In this document: one piece after another, positions 22,436 to 33,426 of the stretch | Position numbering within the stretch: position 1 is the stretch's first letter | Layout of the letters: each line of letters starts with the position of its first letter | The notes under the pieces: generated by a model | Seen by the model: only the letters and a program-made list of their open reading frames with translations | Told to the model about the DNA's origin: nothing | Databases searched by the model: none | Origin: Emergomyces orientalis | Lineage: Eukaryota > Ascomycota > Eurotiomycetes > Onygenales > Ajellomycetaceae | NCBI GenBank assembly: GCA_002110485.1 | Contig: MOWL01000030.1 | Span: forward strand, 1 to 64,000 | Length of the DNA stretch: 64,000 nucleotides | Direction: 5' to 3' | Program-made: the position numbers and the translations under genes

Positions 22436-22675
22436 TGTGAGGGCGTAGCGCCGAATAGACAGCGTGAGGAGCTAATAGCAAAGGAATAAGTAATAATAGA
22501 CGATAGTAGCAAGATAGGTATATGTTCGTAGTGGTATGTAGCTAATCGTTAGCTAAGAGAAGAGTATCAAGAACCGCAGGGGCCCCTGTAGATATATATA
22601 CATGAGTGTGTATGTGCGTGGCGCTAGCTAGGCGCTAGCGCCCTAAGCGATGCACTGAGGCTGTGGCATGACACA
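22436..22675. repeat. Possible solo LTR
   Basis: A stretch of about 240 bases begins TGTGAGGGCGTAGCG and ends TGACACA. It resembles fungal Gypsy LTRs that carry GGCGTAGC near one end. Near its right end it has an inverted repeat GGCGCTAGC / GCTAGCGCC with a five-base loop at about 22619-22641. No matching target-site duplication was found (CTGTT left, TGGAT right), so the call is weak. Confidence 0.35.
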
Positions 22676-23578
22676 TGGATGAAGTGAAAAACAACAAAAA
22701 AGGGAGCTTCAAAAAGCCATGCAGAAACTATACAGATGTGAGAAAAGATATGAAAGAAGCTGTCACAGAAGCAGATTCAGGCTTGAATAGAATGAATTTC
22801 TATTCATATTGCAAAGATTATAGAGTTGGAAGATGACAATAAGTATAAAAAGAGACAGAGCAGAGCAGTAAACTAAGAGATATCAGCTGAATTAGTAATA
22901 AAAACTAAGATTGAGAATATTCAGTATTAATTTCAGTGTGTATTTCAGCCAATGTTTGTGGCGTTTTTAGTGAGTGATGGCGCTAATCAAAACTTTTGGT
23001 AGAGTCCTCCGTACTGGGGGCTAGTCCGTACTAGGAAGCCCACGGCTCCCACAGAATGTGGTTGTGATGAAATATACTAGTTAAGCAGGCCATACTTAAT
23101 AGGCGTCCGCCGCTATTTCAAAGCTGCAAAACTAATGATAATGATAGAGTAGTTTCCAAAACAAAATGAACATTATGATTTCAGGTACTCCGTAGAGATA
23201 CTAACTATTAATTAGATCACTTCAGCCAGAGAGGAAATTTCAACTGCTGAAGCTGTTTTATTACATTTTTTGCTAATAGACCAGACCTGTACAGGAGAAA
23301 TTTGAAATTTAAATTTAAAAAAATATATAAAAACAGGACATAGCTTCCAGCATCATTCCGAAATACCTAGGTAGTTACATCATAAAACATATTTTCCTCC
23401 ATTCAAATGGCAACGCAAAGAACGAGGAAAAGTAAACCCATTGATACGTAGCGAACACACATACAAATCCGAACACTTCCCCCTTCTTCTTCCTTCCTTC
23501 CCTCTTTCCTTTCTTTCGTCTCTGACTGCGCTACTAGCTAATTACAGCAGGAGATGTGTGTCGATGTTTCAATTATTC
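22676..23578. other. Non-coding border between transposon block and genes
   Basis: No reading frame with support. At 23021-23062 there is a stretch of about 40 bases that recurs inverted at 33986-34026. Sequence from about 23440 is probably the 3' flank of the next gene. Confidence 0.5.
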
Positions 23579-24296
23579 CTAATCGAAGGGATTAGTTCTC
23601 GTTCCCCACCAGGTGAGGAACAAGCTCAACCCGACAGTCTCCAGGACTCTTGTCAGGGCGCCAACTGCAATGGTATCCATTGGCCTTCTTTCTGTAACGA
23701 CTTGTGAGATGAACTGAAAATCAACCATTAGTTAGCCATCCACCTATTTATCTTCTGCCCAAAGCCCTTTGCTCTGTCTTGAGCTGTATCGACCACCCAA
23801 GCAATCGGAAAAGAAAGAAGAAAAGAGGAAGAGAAAAAAAAGGAAAAAAGAGGGGGGGGGGCCATCAAGATTGAAAACCAAAATACTTACACCGGGCGCC
23901 GAACTAGCAAAGAAAATCAAGCTTCCCAAATAAGCAGCTCCCTTATAACTCAGCGTGCCCGTAGCATTAATCAGCGCACCGACTCCATAGCTCTGCAAGG
24001 CGCTGCCGAGTAACGAGCTGCTCCATGCTGCTGCGGCAGAGGCGGCTTCCTTGGACTTGAAGAATTCCTCCTTTGAGTTAGCGGCCTGTGCGCGGTGGTA
24101 GGTATCGCCGAACACTGGGGTTAGGACGCCCAGTGATGCAACGTGGTTGAAAACAGTGCCCAGGGCGATGGCGGAGGGTTTGACGGCGGGGAGGTCTGGG
24201 AGTTAGTTATGTGTGTTAGTGGTATAAAGGTAACAAATTTGCCAGCGGGATTGGGCGGGTAGGCTATTTAGCTGAAGTACATTGAAGGGTGGCCAT
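23579..24296 (-). CDS. Small multi-pass membrane protein, DUF1761-like
   Basis: Three exons: 24296-24281, 24195-23891 and 23713-23579, joined at GT-AG introns, give 151 residues. The first exon codes only five residues (M-A-T-L-Q), chosen because it is the only nearby ATG that splices into the conserved frame. The protein has three or four hydrophobic segments, a short F-G-D-T-Y loop after the first and a C-terminal W-W-G-T-R-T-N-P-F-D. The layout fits the DUF1761 family of small membrane proteins, of unknown function. The family name is from recollection of its pattern and is not certain; the gene structure is well supported by frame continuity. Confidence 0.7.
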
Positions 24297-25216
24297 TTTT
24301 TTCTCGAATCGGCAGAGGGAGAAATGTTTGTGGTTTTGATCCAAATAGAAGATAGTGAGTGCTTCTGACTAGAGTATATTTTGAAGGTCAAGAGTGTCAA
24401 TTCAGTGATAAGCTATATTCTCAAATGTATTTAGATAGTAAACTGAAGGCTGAAGGCAAAAAAACAAGAGGATGCTGGAAGGGGGAGTTGTTGATTCTTA
24501 TGAAGAAGAAACGGGTGCAGAAGGAAGAAAGCTGGGTTGGCTGGAAATGATGACGTCGTTATGACACCCGCAAAACGCTTGGGCGGAAGCAGACAACAGG
24601 AAATCTGGGCATATGAGAAATGGCGAATCTAACCTGACAAGCTCCATAGGAGGGGGGAAAGTAAGTATATGCTTTTTTGGAATGGCTGTCTCATGTCATT
24701 GGGATAACTTAGGCATATTTATGATAAATACGAATCAAGTATTGTAACGCTATATCATCTATATAACAATTGGTCTACAGAGCTTTAGAGTACAACAATA
24801 TCTAACGGTTCAAAACAACTGACACCTGGATATCCTAGGTGCCTAGGATACGTCTAGTAGACTATTGTGCTAGAGACTCAAATGTAGAAACCGATTTTTT
24901 TTCCGAAGTTTAATCGTCTTCGCGTGTGTTTGCACAAATAGTTACCTCAAGAGATGCGTGAAAGTGATGCGTAAAAGTGGATACACAAATATTTCCGGTT
25001 TTGTACACTTTCAATTTCTAGATGTGGAGTATTCAGGAATTATCATTACTATTAGCTGGGCTGTTTGCCAGGGACAACTGTATCATGTCCAACGATCTCA
25101 TCGAGAAACCCTTGGATTGGACATCATGGCAGACAGGGAGAGGTGCTTTTTACTCTATTTACCAGCTCTGCGCTCCTTACGCGTTCTCGACAGCATTTGC
25201 GACATCATAAAGTGGC
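24297..25216. other. Intergenic region
   Basis: It holds the upstream region of the DUF1761-like gene and the 3' flank of the phospholipase gene. A perfect inverted repeat, TATCCTAGG and CCTAGGATA with a two-base gap, lies at 24831-24850. No supported gene. Confidence 0.6.
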
Positions 25217-28087
25217 TTACATCCTCATCTGCCCAGTAGGAAAGATGGCTGGCAATGCTGGCAATAAGCGATATATCAAACGCTCCTCTGTGCCATGGTG
25301 GTTAGGGTTAGCCCACTTTAACGCGAATATATCACACAAGTACACGGGTGCATTTTTTAAAACATACTCTTGTATACTGTAGTCAACCCGACCGTTGGAA
25401 TTCAAAGAGCGGACTTTCGCCTCTTCATGCCTTATCTTGCGTGCGCGACTCTCAGCCTCGATTTCTTCCATGGTTGAGGTATCAGATCCACTAGCTATGG
25501 CTATCGGTGAGTCCCTAGTTTTCTGGAACCCGTCATATAACGTTTCGATATTCGCGTCTATGAGAGTCGGGTATTTCTGGGATCGGCTCGGCTCGTTGGT
25601 CACCACTCCTCTGTCAACTGTTTGCGGTTGCTCGCTATCTAACTCGCCACCTAAGGCAGTTGTTTTCTGCTGTCTTGCAACGGCAGATTGTGGTTGTGCT
25701 GATCCATCACTCAAACCCAAGCTGCGATTCAGAAAACTGCTTGCAACCCCAGAGGCAAAGTTGGACCAAAGAGACCCGACACTCTGGCCCACCCGAGAAC
25801 TGATATTGGTGAGGCTCTGCCCTGACGTGCTCCATATTGTTCGCTTGACGTATGGTAGAGGTTGAGGTTTCAGTGCAGCCATGGCTGGAGATATCAATGG
25901 TTCGATGCGATAACTAATAGGATCAGAGGGATGAAAGATATTGAACAGTTGATTGCATTTTGGCGACGAGACTGAATTAGGGAATCCTGGGGATCCGGTT
26001 GAGTCCATTCTAGATGTCTTTGTTGAGATATCCGATGAAAACAACGCGTCATGAGAATCAATATGTTTCTGTGATTGATGGGAAAACCTTGGGCTTTTCA
26101 AGTCCCGTCCAGCAATCGTTTTCCCTTTCAGCATCTGGAAAAGCGCAATCGGAGATCCGAGGCAAAAGAAATCAGCACATTCGAAATCCAAAGGGAAGGC
26201 TTCTGATTGCTGAGCTTCAGCCGTTCTGCTTTTAGAACCCCGACTGGTGGACTTAACGTGTGCCGAATTAATTGTCTGGTGGCAGAGGATATCGAAAAGT
26301 ATGGCGCTACCCAGGGAATGGCCGCAAAGACTGACAGAGCCTTTAAATTTCGGATTACGAGCCTTGAAAAGTTTGTATATGCGATTGCACTCCCTTTGCA
26401 CGATACCCGCGATATGTTCTCGATAGCCACTCTGGTAAAGTAGTACATCCATAGCTAGATCTGTAATGAGATTTCGGACAGCAGGGACCCCTTCTAAAGT
26501 AATATCCGCCAAACTAGGATAGTGCTCATCTTCGGCTGCCATTTTATCAGCGTCAGCAAGGTCCAGCTCCTTTCGGTGTTGCTTGAGGCCTTGTTTTGGG
26601 AAGTCAAGTAAATGTCTCCAGCATACGGGAAGGACCTGGACACGGCAATTTTTAAGTTCGGAATCGGCTTGCGAGTTAAGAGCCTGCAAATCTGGTGATG
26701 CGGCGTATACGGTTTTCATGGTTTTCCTGAGGGCGTTGACGTCGTGTACGAAATTAATACTATCTAAACGCAATCCTAATCTTTGGCCAATTCCGTGGGT
26801 GACAAGAATGAGATGATCAATTTCTCTGTCCTCTTCCTCGCCTTCGACTTCTCCTGAATCTTCCATTTCTTTCTCTTCCTGTTTCCGCGCCTCTTCCTCT
26901 AGTTCCTTTAGTTGGTCATCGTCCTGTCGCTCTCCAATTAAGGATGACATCTGGCGCTCCAATGGGCTTCTTTGGCGCTCCAAGGCGGCAAGTGGCTGCT
27001 CTTGGATTTGATCATCTGAAGCAGATGGCGACGACAAGGAGCCAGCAGGAGCTGATCGTCTTTTAATGGACTTATTCGGGTCCTTAGGGATTAACTCAGC
27101 GGCTTTTCCTTCTGCTGGCTCTTTAAATTTCTTACTTTCCGAATATCCGCGAACGACCTTTGTCCCTGCAGCTGCACCGAGCCGCTGGTATACGGTATTG
27201 CTCATCCTTGACACAAAATCATCAGACATAAGCCATGCCGTAGTTTCATCCTGGTATGCAACTGTATTGTTCATGTAGGATCCAAAAAGGCGATATGTTT
27301 CATTCACAGTGTTGGGAGTGGATGAAGGGGGCCCTGCTGCCATATTGGCTGGACCCTCTATGTTGACTTGGTCGGGATTGGAGATCGAGGGCCCTCTGTT
27401 TTTGGCGTCACCGGGAGGTGCCGATGCTTCGGTCGGTAGTGGGTTGCTTGGTGAGCGCTTGCGTTGGATGTTCCATGGTCTTACTTTCAAATAACCCTCC
27501 TCCAGCTGAGTCGCGAGATTTTCATCACACGGGCGAAGTGTTGAGCCTTCTTGAAAGAACCAGGAACCACGCCTAACCTCGTATATCGGGCCTAACCAAT
27601 AAGCAGGGCCAAGTTCCCTTTTCTGAACGTCAACGTCGAATAGGTAATCTTCATTGACAGGAACTTTGACGTCTTGGGAACGATGATCCTTCGACGTATC
27701 TTTTAATTTTGATGATTCCGCAGCATCTTCTCGGTCCGCAAGTTCTTGAAAGGCAGCTTCGATAGATTGAGAATCTCGAATCGAAAACGGAACAAATTTC
27801 TTAGGCGATCCCTGAGATTTGGGAGCAATTGTATCCTTTCCCCAGAACGATGGTTTGGACTTTGGGATATCAACCGCGTAGAACCATCTAGTTTTTAAAG
27901 GTGGGCAATCTTTTGGATAACGGGATGCGCTGATGCGGTGGATATGGGATACGGTATGGTCACGGCCCTGCGACCGTTGTAAGCCCGATTTTGCATTATC
28001 AGCCTCTGAGGCTCTGGGTTCGCTTCGCGATGCATTCCGCGGGGAGGCAGTGGGGAAAGAATCCGCCCTGTGGTCGGGATTAGACAT
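25217..28087 (-). CDS. DDHD-domain phospholipase (PA-preferring phospholipase A1 family)
   Basis: One uninterrupted frame of 956 residues. The N-terminal half has a WWE-like region (about 150-205, with E-V-R-R-G-S-W-F) and charged low-complexity sequence (about 340-430). A lipase fold follows, with L-V-T-H-G-I-G at about 428 and the nucleophile elbow G-H-S-L-G-S at about 589-594 (Ser about 591). The DDHD domain covers about 630-945, including L-G-S-P and H-P-S-D-P. Family members such as yeast YOR022C and animal DDHD1/2 cleave phosphatidic acid or related phospholipids in membranes and mitochondria. No signal peptide is visible. The start at 28087 is the first ATG of the frame. Confidence 0.9.
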   Translation of the reverse strand: MSNPDHRADSFPTASPRNASRSEPRASEADNAKSGLQRSQGRDHTVSHIHRISASRYPKDCPPLKTRWFYAVDIPKSKPSFWGKDTIAPKSQGSPKKFVPFSIRDSQSIEAAFQELADREDAAESSKLKDTSKDHRSQDVKVPVNEDYLFDVDVQKRELGPAYWLGPIYEVRRGSWFFQEGSTLRPCDENLATQLEEGYLKVRPWNIQRKRSPSNPLPTEASAPPGDAKNRGPSISNPDQVNIEGPANMAAGPPSSTPNTVNETYRLFGSYMNNTVAYQDETTAWLMSDDFVSRMSNTVYQRLGAAAGTKVVRGYSESKKFKEPAEGKAAELIPKDPNKSIKRRSAPAGSLSSPSASDDQIQEQPLAALERQRSPLERQMSSLIGERQDDDQLKELEEEARKQEEKEMEDSGEVEGEEEDREIDHLILVTHGIGQRLGLRLDSINFVHDVNALRKTMKTVYAASPDLQALNSQADSELKNCRVQVLPVCWRHLLDFPKQGLKQHRKELDLADADKMAAEDEHYPSLADITLEGVPAVRNLITDLAMDVLLYQSGYREHIAGIVQRECNRIYKLFKARNPKFKGSVSLCGHSLGSAILFDILCHQTINSAHVKSTSRGSKSRTAEAQQSEAFPLDFECADFFCLGSPIALFQMLKGKTIAGRDLKSPRFSHQSQKHIDSHDALFSSDISTKTSRMDSTGSPGFPNSVSSPKCNQLFNIFHPSDPISYRIEPLISPAMAALKPQPLPYVKRTIWSTSGQSLTNISSRVGQSVGSLWSNFASGVASSFLNRSLGLSDGSAQPQSAVARQQKTTALGGELDSEQPQTVDRGVVTNEPSRSQKYPTLIDANIETLYDGFQKTRDSPIAIASGSDTSTMEEIEAESRARKIRHEEAKVRSLNSNGRVDYSIQEYVLKNAPVYLCDIFALKWANPNHHGTEERLIYRLLPALPAIFPTGQMRM

Positions 28088-28864
28088 CTGTCCCCAACGG
28101 CCCCAAATAGTTATCTGCAGCCGAGTTAAGCTACTAGGGCAGAACGGAAAGGAGCGACGAAAGAGTAAGCAAGAATAATCTGCCAGTTTGGAAAAGAGAA
28201 TTGGCCTACGAGGCCAGACGTCAGGAACCTAATCTGATATCTCCAAAAGGGCGCGGTGGCAGAAGGCAAAGAGGGGTATGGTATGGTATGATACAGTAAC
28301 CAACTCTTGGGCATATATGTAAACCGAAGCGCTTAATTAAACAAAACACAGCTGCCTCCTGCCTGAACCGCGCGTTGTCCGTAAAAGTCTCAATACCAAC
28401 ACATTTGCTGTCGTCGTGCTGTTGGCTGTTGAGCAAAAAAAATCCTGGCTCGACTAATGACGTAGCCGGGTGGGTGTATGGCAGCCGTAAAATACAGTGA
28501 TACCGGATGGAATGCTGCTGCCTGCCGCGGTATCACAGGATACAGGGCTGACCATACGCTGCCTCAGCCTCATCCCACCGCTTCCACTTGCGCCGCTGTG
28601 TATACGTCTTCTTTTGTTGCAACTCCAACAACTACAACGACAGACATACCTAAGTATATATACCATACATTCTACTGACTACCCCATTGTGTTTCCAATT
28701 CCCACGAGTGAGATTTGCGCCTCTTCGTCTATAACTGACCTGCCATCGATTGTGGTTCCTTAACCTTGGAATCGTTGGGCTCGCCCTTCATACCTCTATT
28801 TACCTACCCCGCCAGCGCATTTCCTCGCACCCACAAATATAGGACACCTCACTCTACCATCACG
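28088..28864. promoter_or_regulatory. Shared divergent upstream region of phospholipase and fimbrin genes
   Basis: About 780 bases separate the two divergent start codons. A pyrimidine-rich stretch and a direct GGTAT repeat (near 28275-28290) are visible. No specific factor site is claimed. Confidence 0.5.
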
Positions 28865-31136
28865 ATGAATGTCATCAAACTCCAAAAGTAAGATATATCA
28901 GTGTTTTCGCATATTAAACGGACATTCTAGATTCTAATGGTTTTATTGCAACTCATTTCAGGAAATACCCCCAGTTCCAGCAGAGCGAAATATTCTCTCT
29001 CCAAGATGCTTTCCGGCGCCTAGATGTGGATGACAAGGGCTATCTTGATGAGGCTACGGCTATCAAAGCAACCCAGCAGTCTGAAAGGCAGCCATATGAT
29101 GTTGTTCGACAGGCTTTAAAGCAGGTCGAGCTGGACAGCTCGAGGCGTGTTGAGCTTGAGGACTACGTTGATGTAACAGCCCCCTCAAAACCCCTAGGAT
29201 TCGCTTTCTTCCATGGTGAGGATATTGTAAGCGCTAACATTCATGATGGCTTGTAGTTGATAGCAAAACTCCGCGATACTTCATCTGCGCCAACCCATCG
29301 TCCTGCTGGGCCAGTACCAACTTCGGCAGCTCCAACCGGTGCTCGCCATGTCTCTAAGGGTAGCATCGGCGGGAAGATTCATGTTCAAGGCTCCTCTGCA
29401 AATGTTACCCACACCATCAACGAAGATGAACGGACGGAATTCACCCGGCATATTAACGCGGTCCTTGCCGGAGATCCCGACATTGGCCATCTCCTTCCTT
29501 TCCCAACTGACACATTCGAGATGTTCGACGAATGCAAGGACGGCTTGGTGCTCGCCAAATTGATCAATGACAGCGTGCCTGATACCATCGATGAGCGAGT
29601 GTTGAACCGCCCAGGAAAGAAAATAAAGCAGTTAAATGCATTCCATATGACTGAAAACAACAATGTTGTCATTAATTCGGCAAAGGGCATTGGCTGCTCC
29701 GTTGTCAACATCGGTAGCGGTGATATCATCGAAGTTCGAGAGCATCTCATATTGGGCTTGATCTGGCAGGTTATTCGCAGAGGCCTTCTCGGAAAAATCG
29801 ATATCAAATTGCATCCGGAACTCTACAGGCTTCTGGAGGACGACGAGACCCTCGAACAGTTTCTCCGACTCCCGCCAGAACAAATTTTGTTGCGATGGTT
29901 CAACTACCATCTAAAGAATGCTAAGTGGGACAGGAGGTACGTACCTGTTAGCAATATGCTTTCTATGACACTACTAGTACCGGACTAAAATATTTCAGAG
30001 TCAACAACTTCTCGAACGACGTCAAGGACGGAGAAAATTATACGGTCCTTCTCAACCAGCTAGCTCCAGATATCTGTTCCCGCGCACCTCTCCAAACCCG
30101 TGACTTACTCCAGCGGGCAAATGAGGTCCTGGAAAATGCAGACCTGCTCGAATGTCGCAAATTCTTGACACCAACGTCCCTGGTAGCAGGCAACCCGAAG
30201 CTAAATCTTGCGTTCGTGGCGAACCTATTCAACACGCATCCAGGCCTAGATCCTATTACAGAAGAGGAAAAGCTTGAAGTCGAGGATTTCGACGCCGAGG
30301 GCGAGCGCGAAGCCCGTGTTTTCACTCTTTGGTTGAATTCTCTGGATGTCCAACCAGCTGTCAACTCGTTATTTGACGATCTTCGTGATGGAACAATTCT
30401 CCTCCAGGCTTACGATAAAGTTATCCCCGGAAGTGTTAACTGGAGGCATGTCAACAAACCCCCTGCTTCTGGTGGCGAGCTCATGCGGTTCAAGGCCGTG
30501 GAAAATACAAATTACGCCATTGAGCTAGGAAAACAGAACCACTTTTCCCTTGTTGGCATCCAGGGAGCCGATATTACTGACGGGCAGCGAACCCTGACTC
30601 TTGGGCTAGTATGGCAGCTAATGCGCAAAGATATCACCAACACTTTATCCTCACTCGCGCAAAGAATGGGCAAGCGTGAGATCACCGACAGCGAGATGAT
30701 CAAATGGGCAAATGACATGTCACGCGCTGGGGGCAAGAGTTCAGCCATCCGCAGCTTCAAGGACCAATCCATTGGAACTGGTATTTTCTTGCTCGACGTC
30801 CTCAACGGAATGAAGAGCAACTATGTAGACTACGACCTAGTTACCCCTGGGCGTACAGATGAAGATGCGTACGCAAATGCGAAATTGAGTATCAGCATTG
30901 CACGGAAGATGGGCGCAACCATCTGGCTCGTCCCTGAGGATATATGCCAAGTTCGCTCGCGACTTGTTACCACTTTTATTGGTAAGTCTATAGCTTCTTC
31001 CTCCAGTTTGCTCCTGTTGGATAAATTGTCCCCTATCTGGTCACACGTATCATGTCAGTATCAATTTACTAATATTTCTCTTTTTTTCTCTCTCCAAATA
31101 ACAGGCTCTTTGATGGCTACGTATGAGAAGATGTAA
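28865..31136 (+). CDS. sac6: Fimbrin, actin-bundling protein
   Basis: Five exons (28865-28887, 28962-29172, 29257-29936, 29999-30981, 31105-31136) give 642 residues. An N-terminal EF-hand-like region (loop D-V-D-D-K-G-Y-L-D-E, about 30-41) is followed by four calponin-homology domains arranged as two actin-binding pairs (about 125-375 and 395-630). G-L-I-W-Q, G-L-V-W-Q and K-L-I-N are recognisable CH motifs. Fimbrin cross-links actin filaments at endocytic patches and hyphal tips. The length is that of yeast Sac6. The last intron (30982-31104) is 123 bases and has no in-frame stop, so retention would insert 41 residues before the same end G-S-L-M-A-T-Y-E-K-M. Splicing it out restores the family C-terminus. 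Confidence 0.93.
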
Positions 31137-32392
31137 GAAAATGGTAGTTATATGTATGAAGGAAAATGTCCCAGGAAGTTGTTATGGACCAATCTGTATG
31201 ACTGGCCAGATAATTATTTTTCTGGGATAACTCACGTCGCCTACTCCCTTTTTTCCCAACATCGAGTCTTGTGTTTTTGCTTCTTTATTTCCTCCCCTTT
31301 CCTAAAATCCGTACCCTTACTCCACGATTCATTTGATTGATTGGTTGGTTCGTTGGTTCAGTACTCACCTGCCTTGACAATTACCTGTGTAGGGCAAGGC
31401 TTTCTTCAAGTTTAGATACCAATACTACTGTCCAAAGGTCCAAGATGATACTAACATTCGTACCCAATGATCTTAACGTGAGTTGTATTGCATGAAATCG
31501 ATATCACCCTCTCAAGCCCGAAATGTCGAGGGAGGTAAATGAACTGGCTGGAGAAATTTTATGTGGCTTGCGTTGGTCAGACGTATGTACCGTACAATTA
31601 TGTATTGAGCCTGCTCTCTAGGCAGACATTAATATAAACTTTAAAACGGAAAGTGTTTAAATATTATTCAATGAAAAGACAAACAATATTTTTCTCAAAT
31701 TATGGAGGAACTATCTGTAAACTAAAAAACGTCAATAAGGGCAAGTGGCCGGCTGGCGGGGCTTCAAACCGGCAGGCAGCTTTAAGAGGAAGAGACACAA
31801 AGATTACAGATAACTAAGTGCTGAACTTCCGCAAATTGCGTAAGATTATTGTGAGAGAGCGACGGCAATATTTGCGTTTGAAAATGGACCTAGGTCAACA
31901 AACACCAACGTTTCCCTCCGACCGCAAGCACCATTTTCACATTCTCGAGAAAGAAAAGTGAACAGAAAACAGAAAACAAAACAGAATCCAGGAGCATGGG
32001 GTAAAAACATTCTCTTATTTTTAAAAAAAAAAAAAAAAAAAACTGGGGCGGGGAAAAGTAGGGCGGGTGCAAGGGGTGTATTATCTGGATATATTGTAAG
32101 GAAATACCCATCATCGAAACAGTCTGCAACTTTCAGGTGGGCTGCCAATTAAACTGTGGCCTTCCAGCCATCATATAGCTCCCATTTCCGATAGCGAAAA
32201 GAGGGGTTTACTGCAGAGCAAATTACGGCCATCAATCTTCGTTTAAATATGATGTACGAAATGTTATTTGATCAGGGGATGGCAAAACTCGAATTCACTC
32301 AGCAGTATCCAGCTCATCATGAGCAGGGGTTGGAGAATCCAGGGGTACTGGAGCATATGATTAGCGCAGGCTCTATTATCATTTATTTTTCA
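31137..32392. other. Convergent intergenic region
   Basis: This stretch lies between the 3' ends of the fimbrin and splicing-factor genes. It contains a homopolymer A tract at about 32022-32041 and no supported gene. Short frames here are low-complexity. Confidence 0.6.
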
Positions 32393-33426
32393 TTAGCACA
32401 CACCTTTCCTGTCATCGCTGTTGGTTCCATTCTCGCGATCCTCATCACGTCTCTCGCGATCATCCTTCATGTCGCGATCCCGGTCCCGCTCGCGGTCCCG
32501 GTCATCGGGGCTCCGCGAGCGGTCTCGGTCACGCCTCTCGTAATCACGGTCGCGACGTTCATCTTTGCGGGGAGAGAACTCTCCGCGGGCTCGTCGGGGT
32601 GATGGAGAGCGGGGACGGCGAGGGGGAGTACGGTCCCGGCGGCGGTCACGACCGGAATCAAAGCGCCAAGATGCAGATGGAGGAGTACGGGCCCACTTCA
32701 AACTGTTAGTTCTAGGTGCATAAATACGAAAGCAGAAGAATACGAACCTCGATCTTTAGAAGGTCGTCCCGACCGATACGTTTGTTGTGCATTTCGTGAT
32801 AGGCGTCGTCAGCATCGCGACGGCTCTCATACTCAACAAACGCAAAGCTGTAGATGGTGTCAGGTCATTCAAAGCAGATTCGAATTCTGTCTCGCGCAGC
32901 TTCACGCGAAAGGGAAAGACCTTACAGGCGACTAGAAGCAGTACGCGGAGCTGGGATATCGCAGCGAACAAGCCGACCATATCTTCAGTAAACGGGTTAG
33001 CGCTTTGCACCATAACATGCTTTGACCCAAGTTACGGCGAGCAGAGAGAGAAAAAAGTGGTAGAGGAAAGCGGATTAGAAAACGGCCAAAGTATGAAATA
33101 TGATTTTTTTTTTGTTTTTTTTGTTTGAGGACTCGGGAGGAGTCATTCCAAGGTTCATCATTATTTCATGGTGGAGGATTCAGGAAGAAAAGCGCCGGTA
33201 AGGCCGTGCGGTCGGGAGCCAGGTAAAGGGGGAGGAGGGAGCAGAGGCATCGGTATCACGAATTTTTCGAGTCAAGACGAACGAAGAAGAGGGAGGACCG
33301 TCCGCAGGATATCGGCAAGGGAGGATCGACGAATGGGACATACCGTTCGAATTCGTAGGCTAGTTCTCGAGCTCGAGTGCCGTGGCCGAAACCAGTGACA
33401 TAGAGAGTAGTGCCGCCACGGGACAT
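32393..33426 (-). CDS. srp1: SR-type splicing factor, one RRM plus RS domain
   Basis: Four exons (33426-33344, 32982-32926, 32847-32748, 32695-32393) give 180 residues. The RRM (about 6-80) has L-Y-V-T-G-F-G as RNP2-like and L-F-A-F-V-E-Y as RNP1. It is followed by W-A-R-T-P-P-S and an Arg/Ser/Asp-rich tail with R-D, S-P-R and R-E-R repeats. This arrangement matches fission yeast Srp1-like proteins, nuclear factors that help choose splice sites. The first intron is long for this genome (361 bases), and two acceptors are AAG rather than CAG. The frame through every junction and the conserved K-I-E-W-A-R-T joint support the model. The symbol is by similarity of pattern only. Confidence 0.85.
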
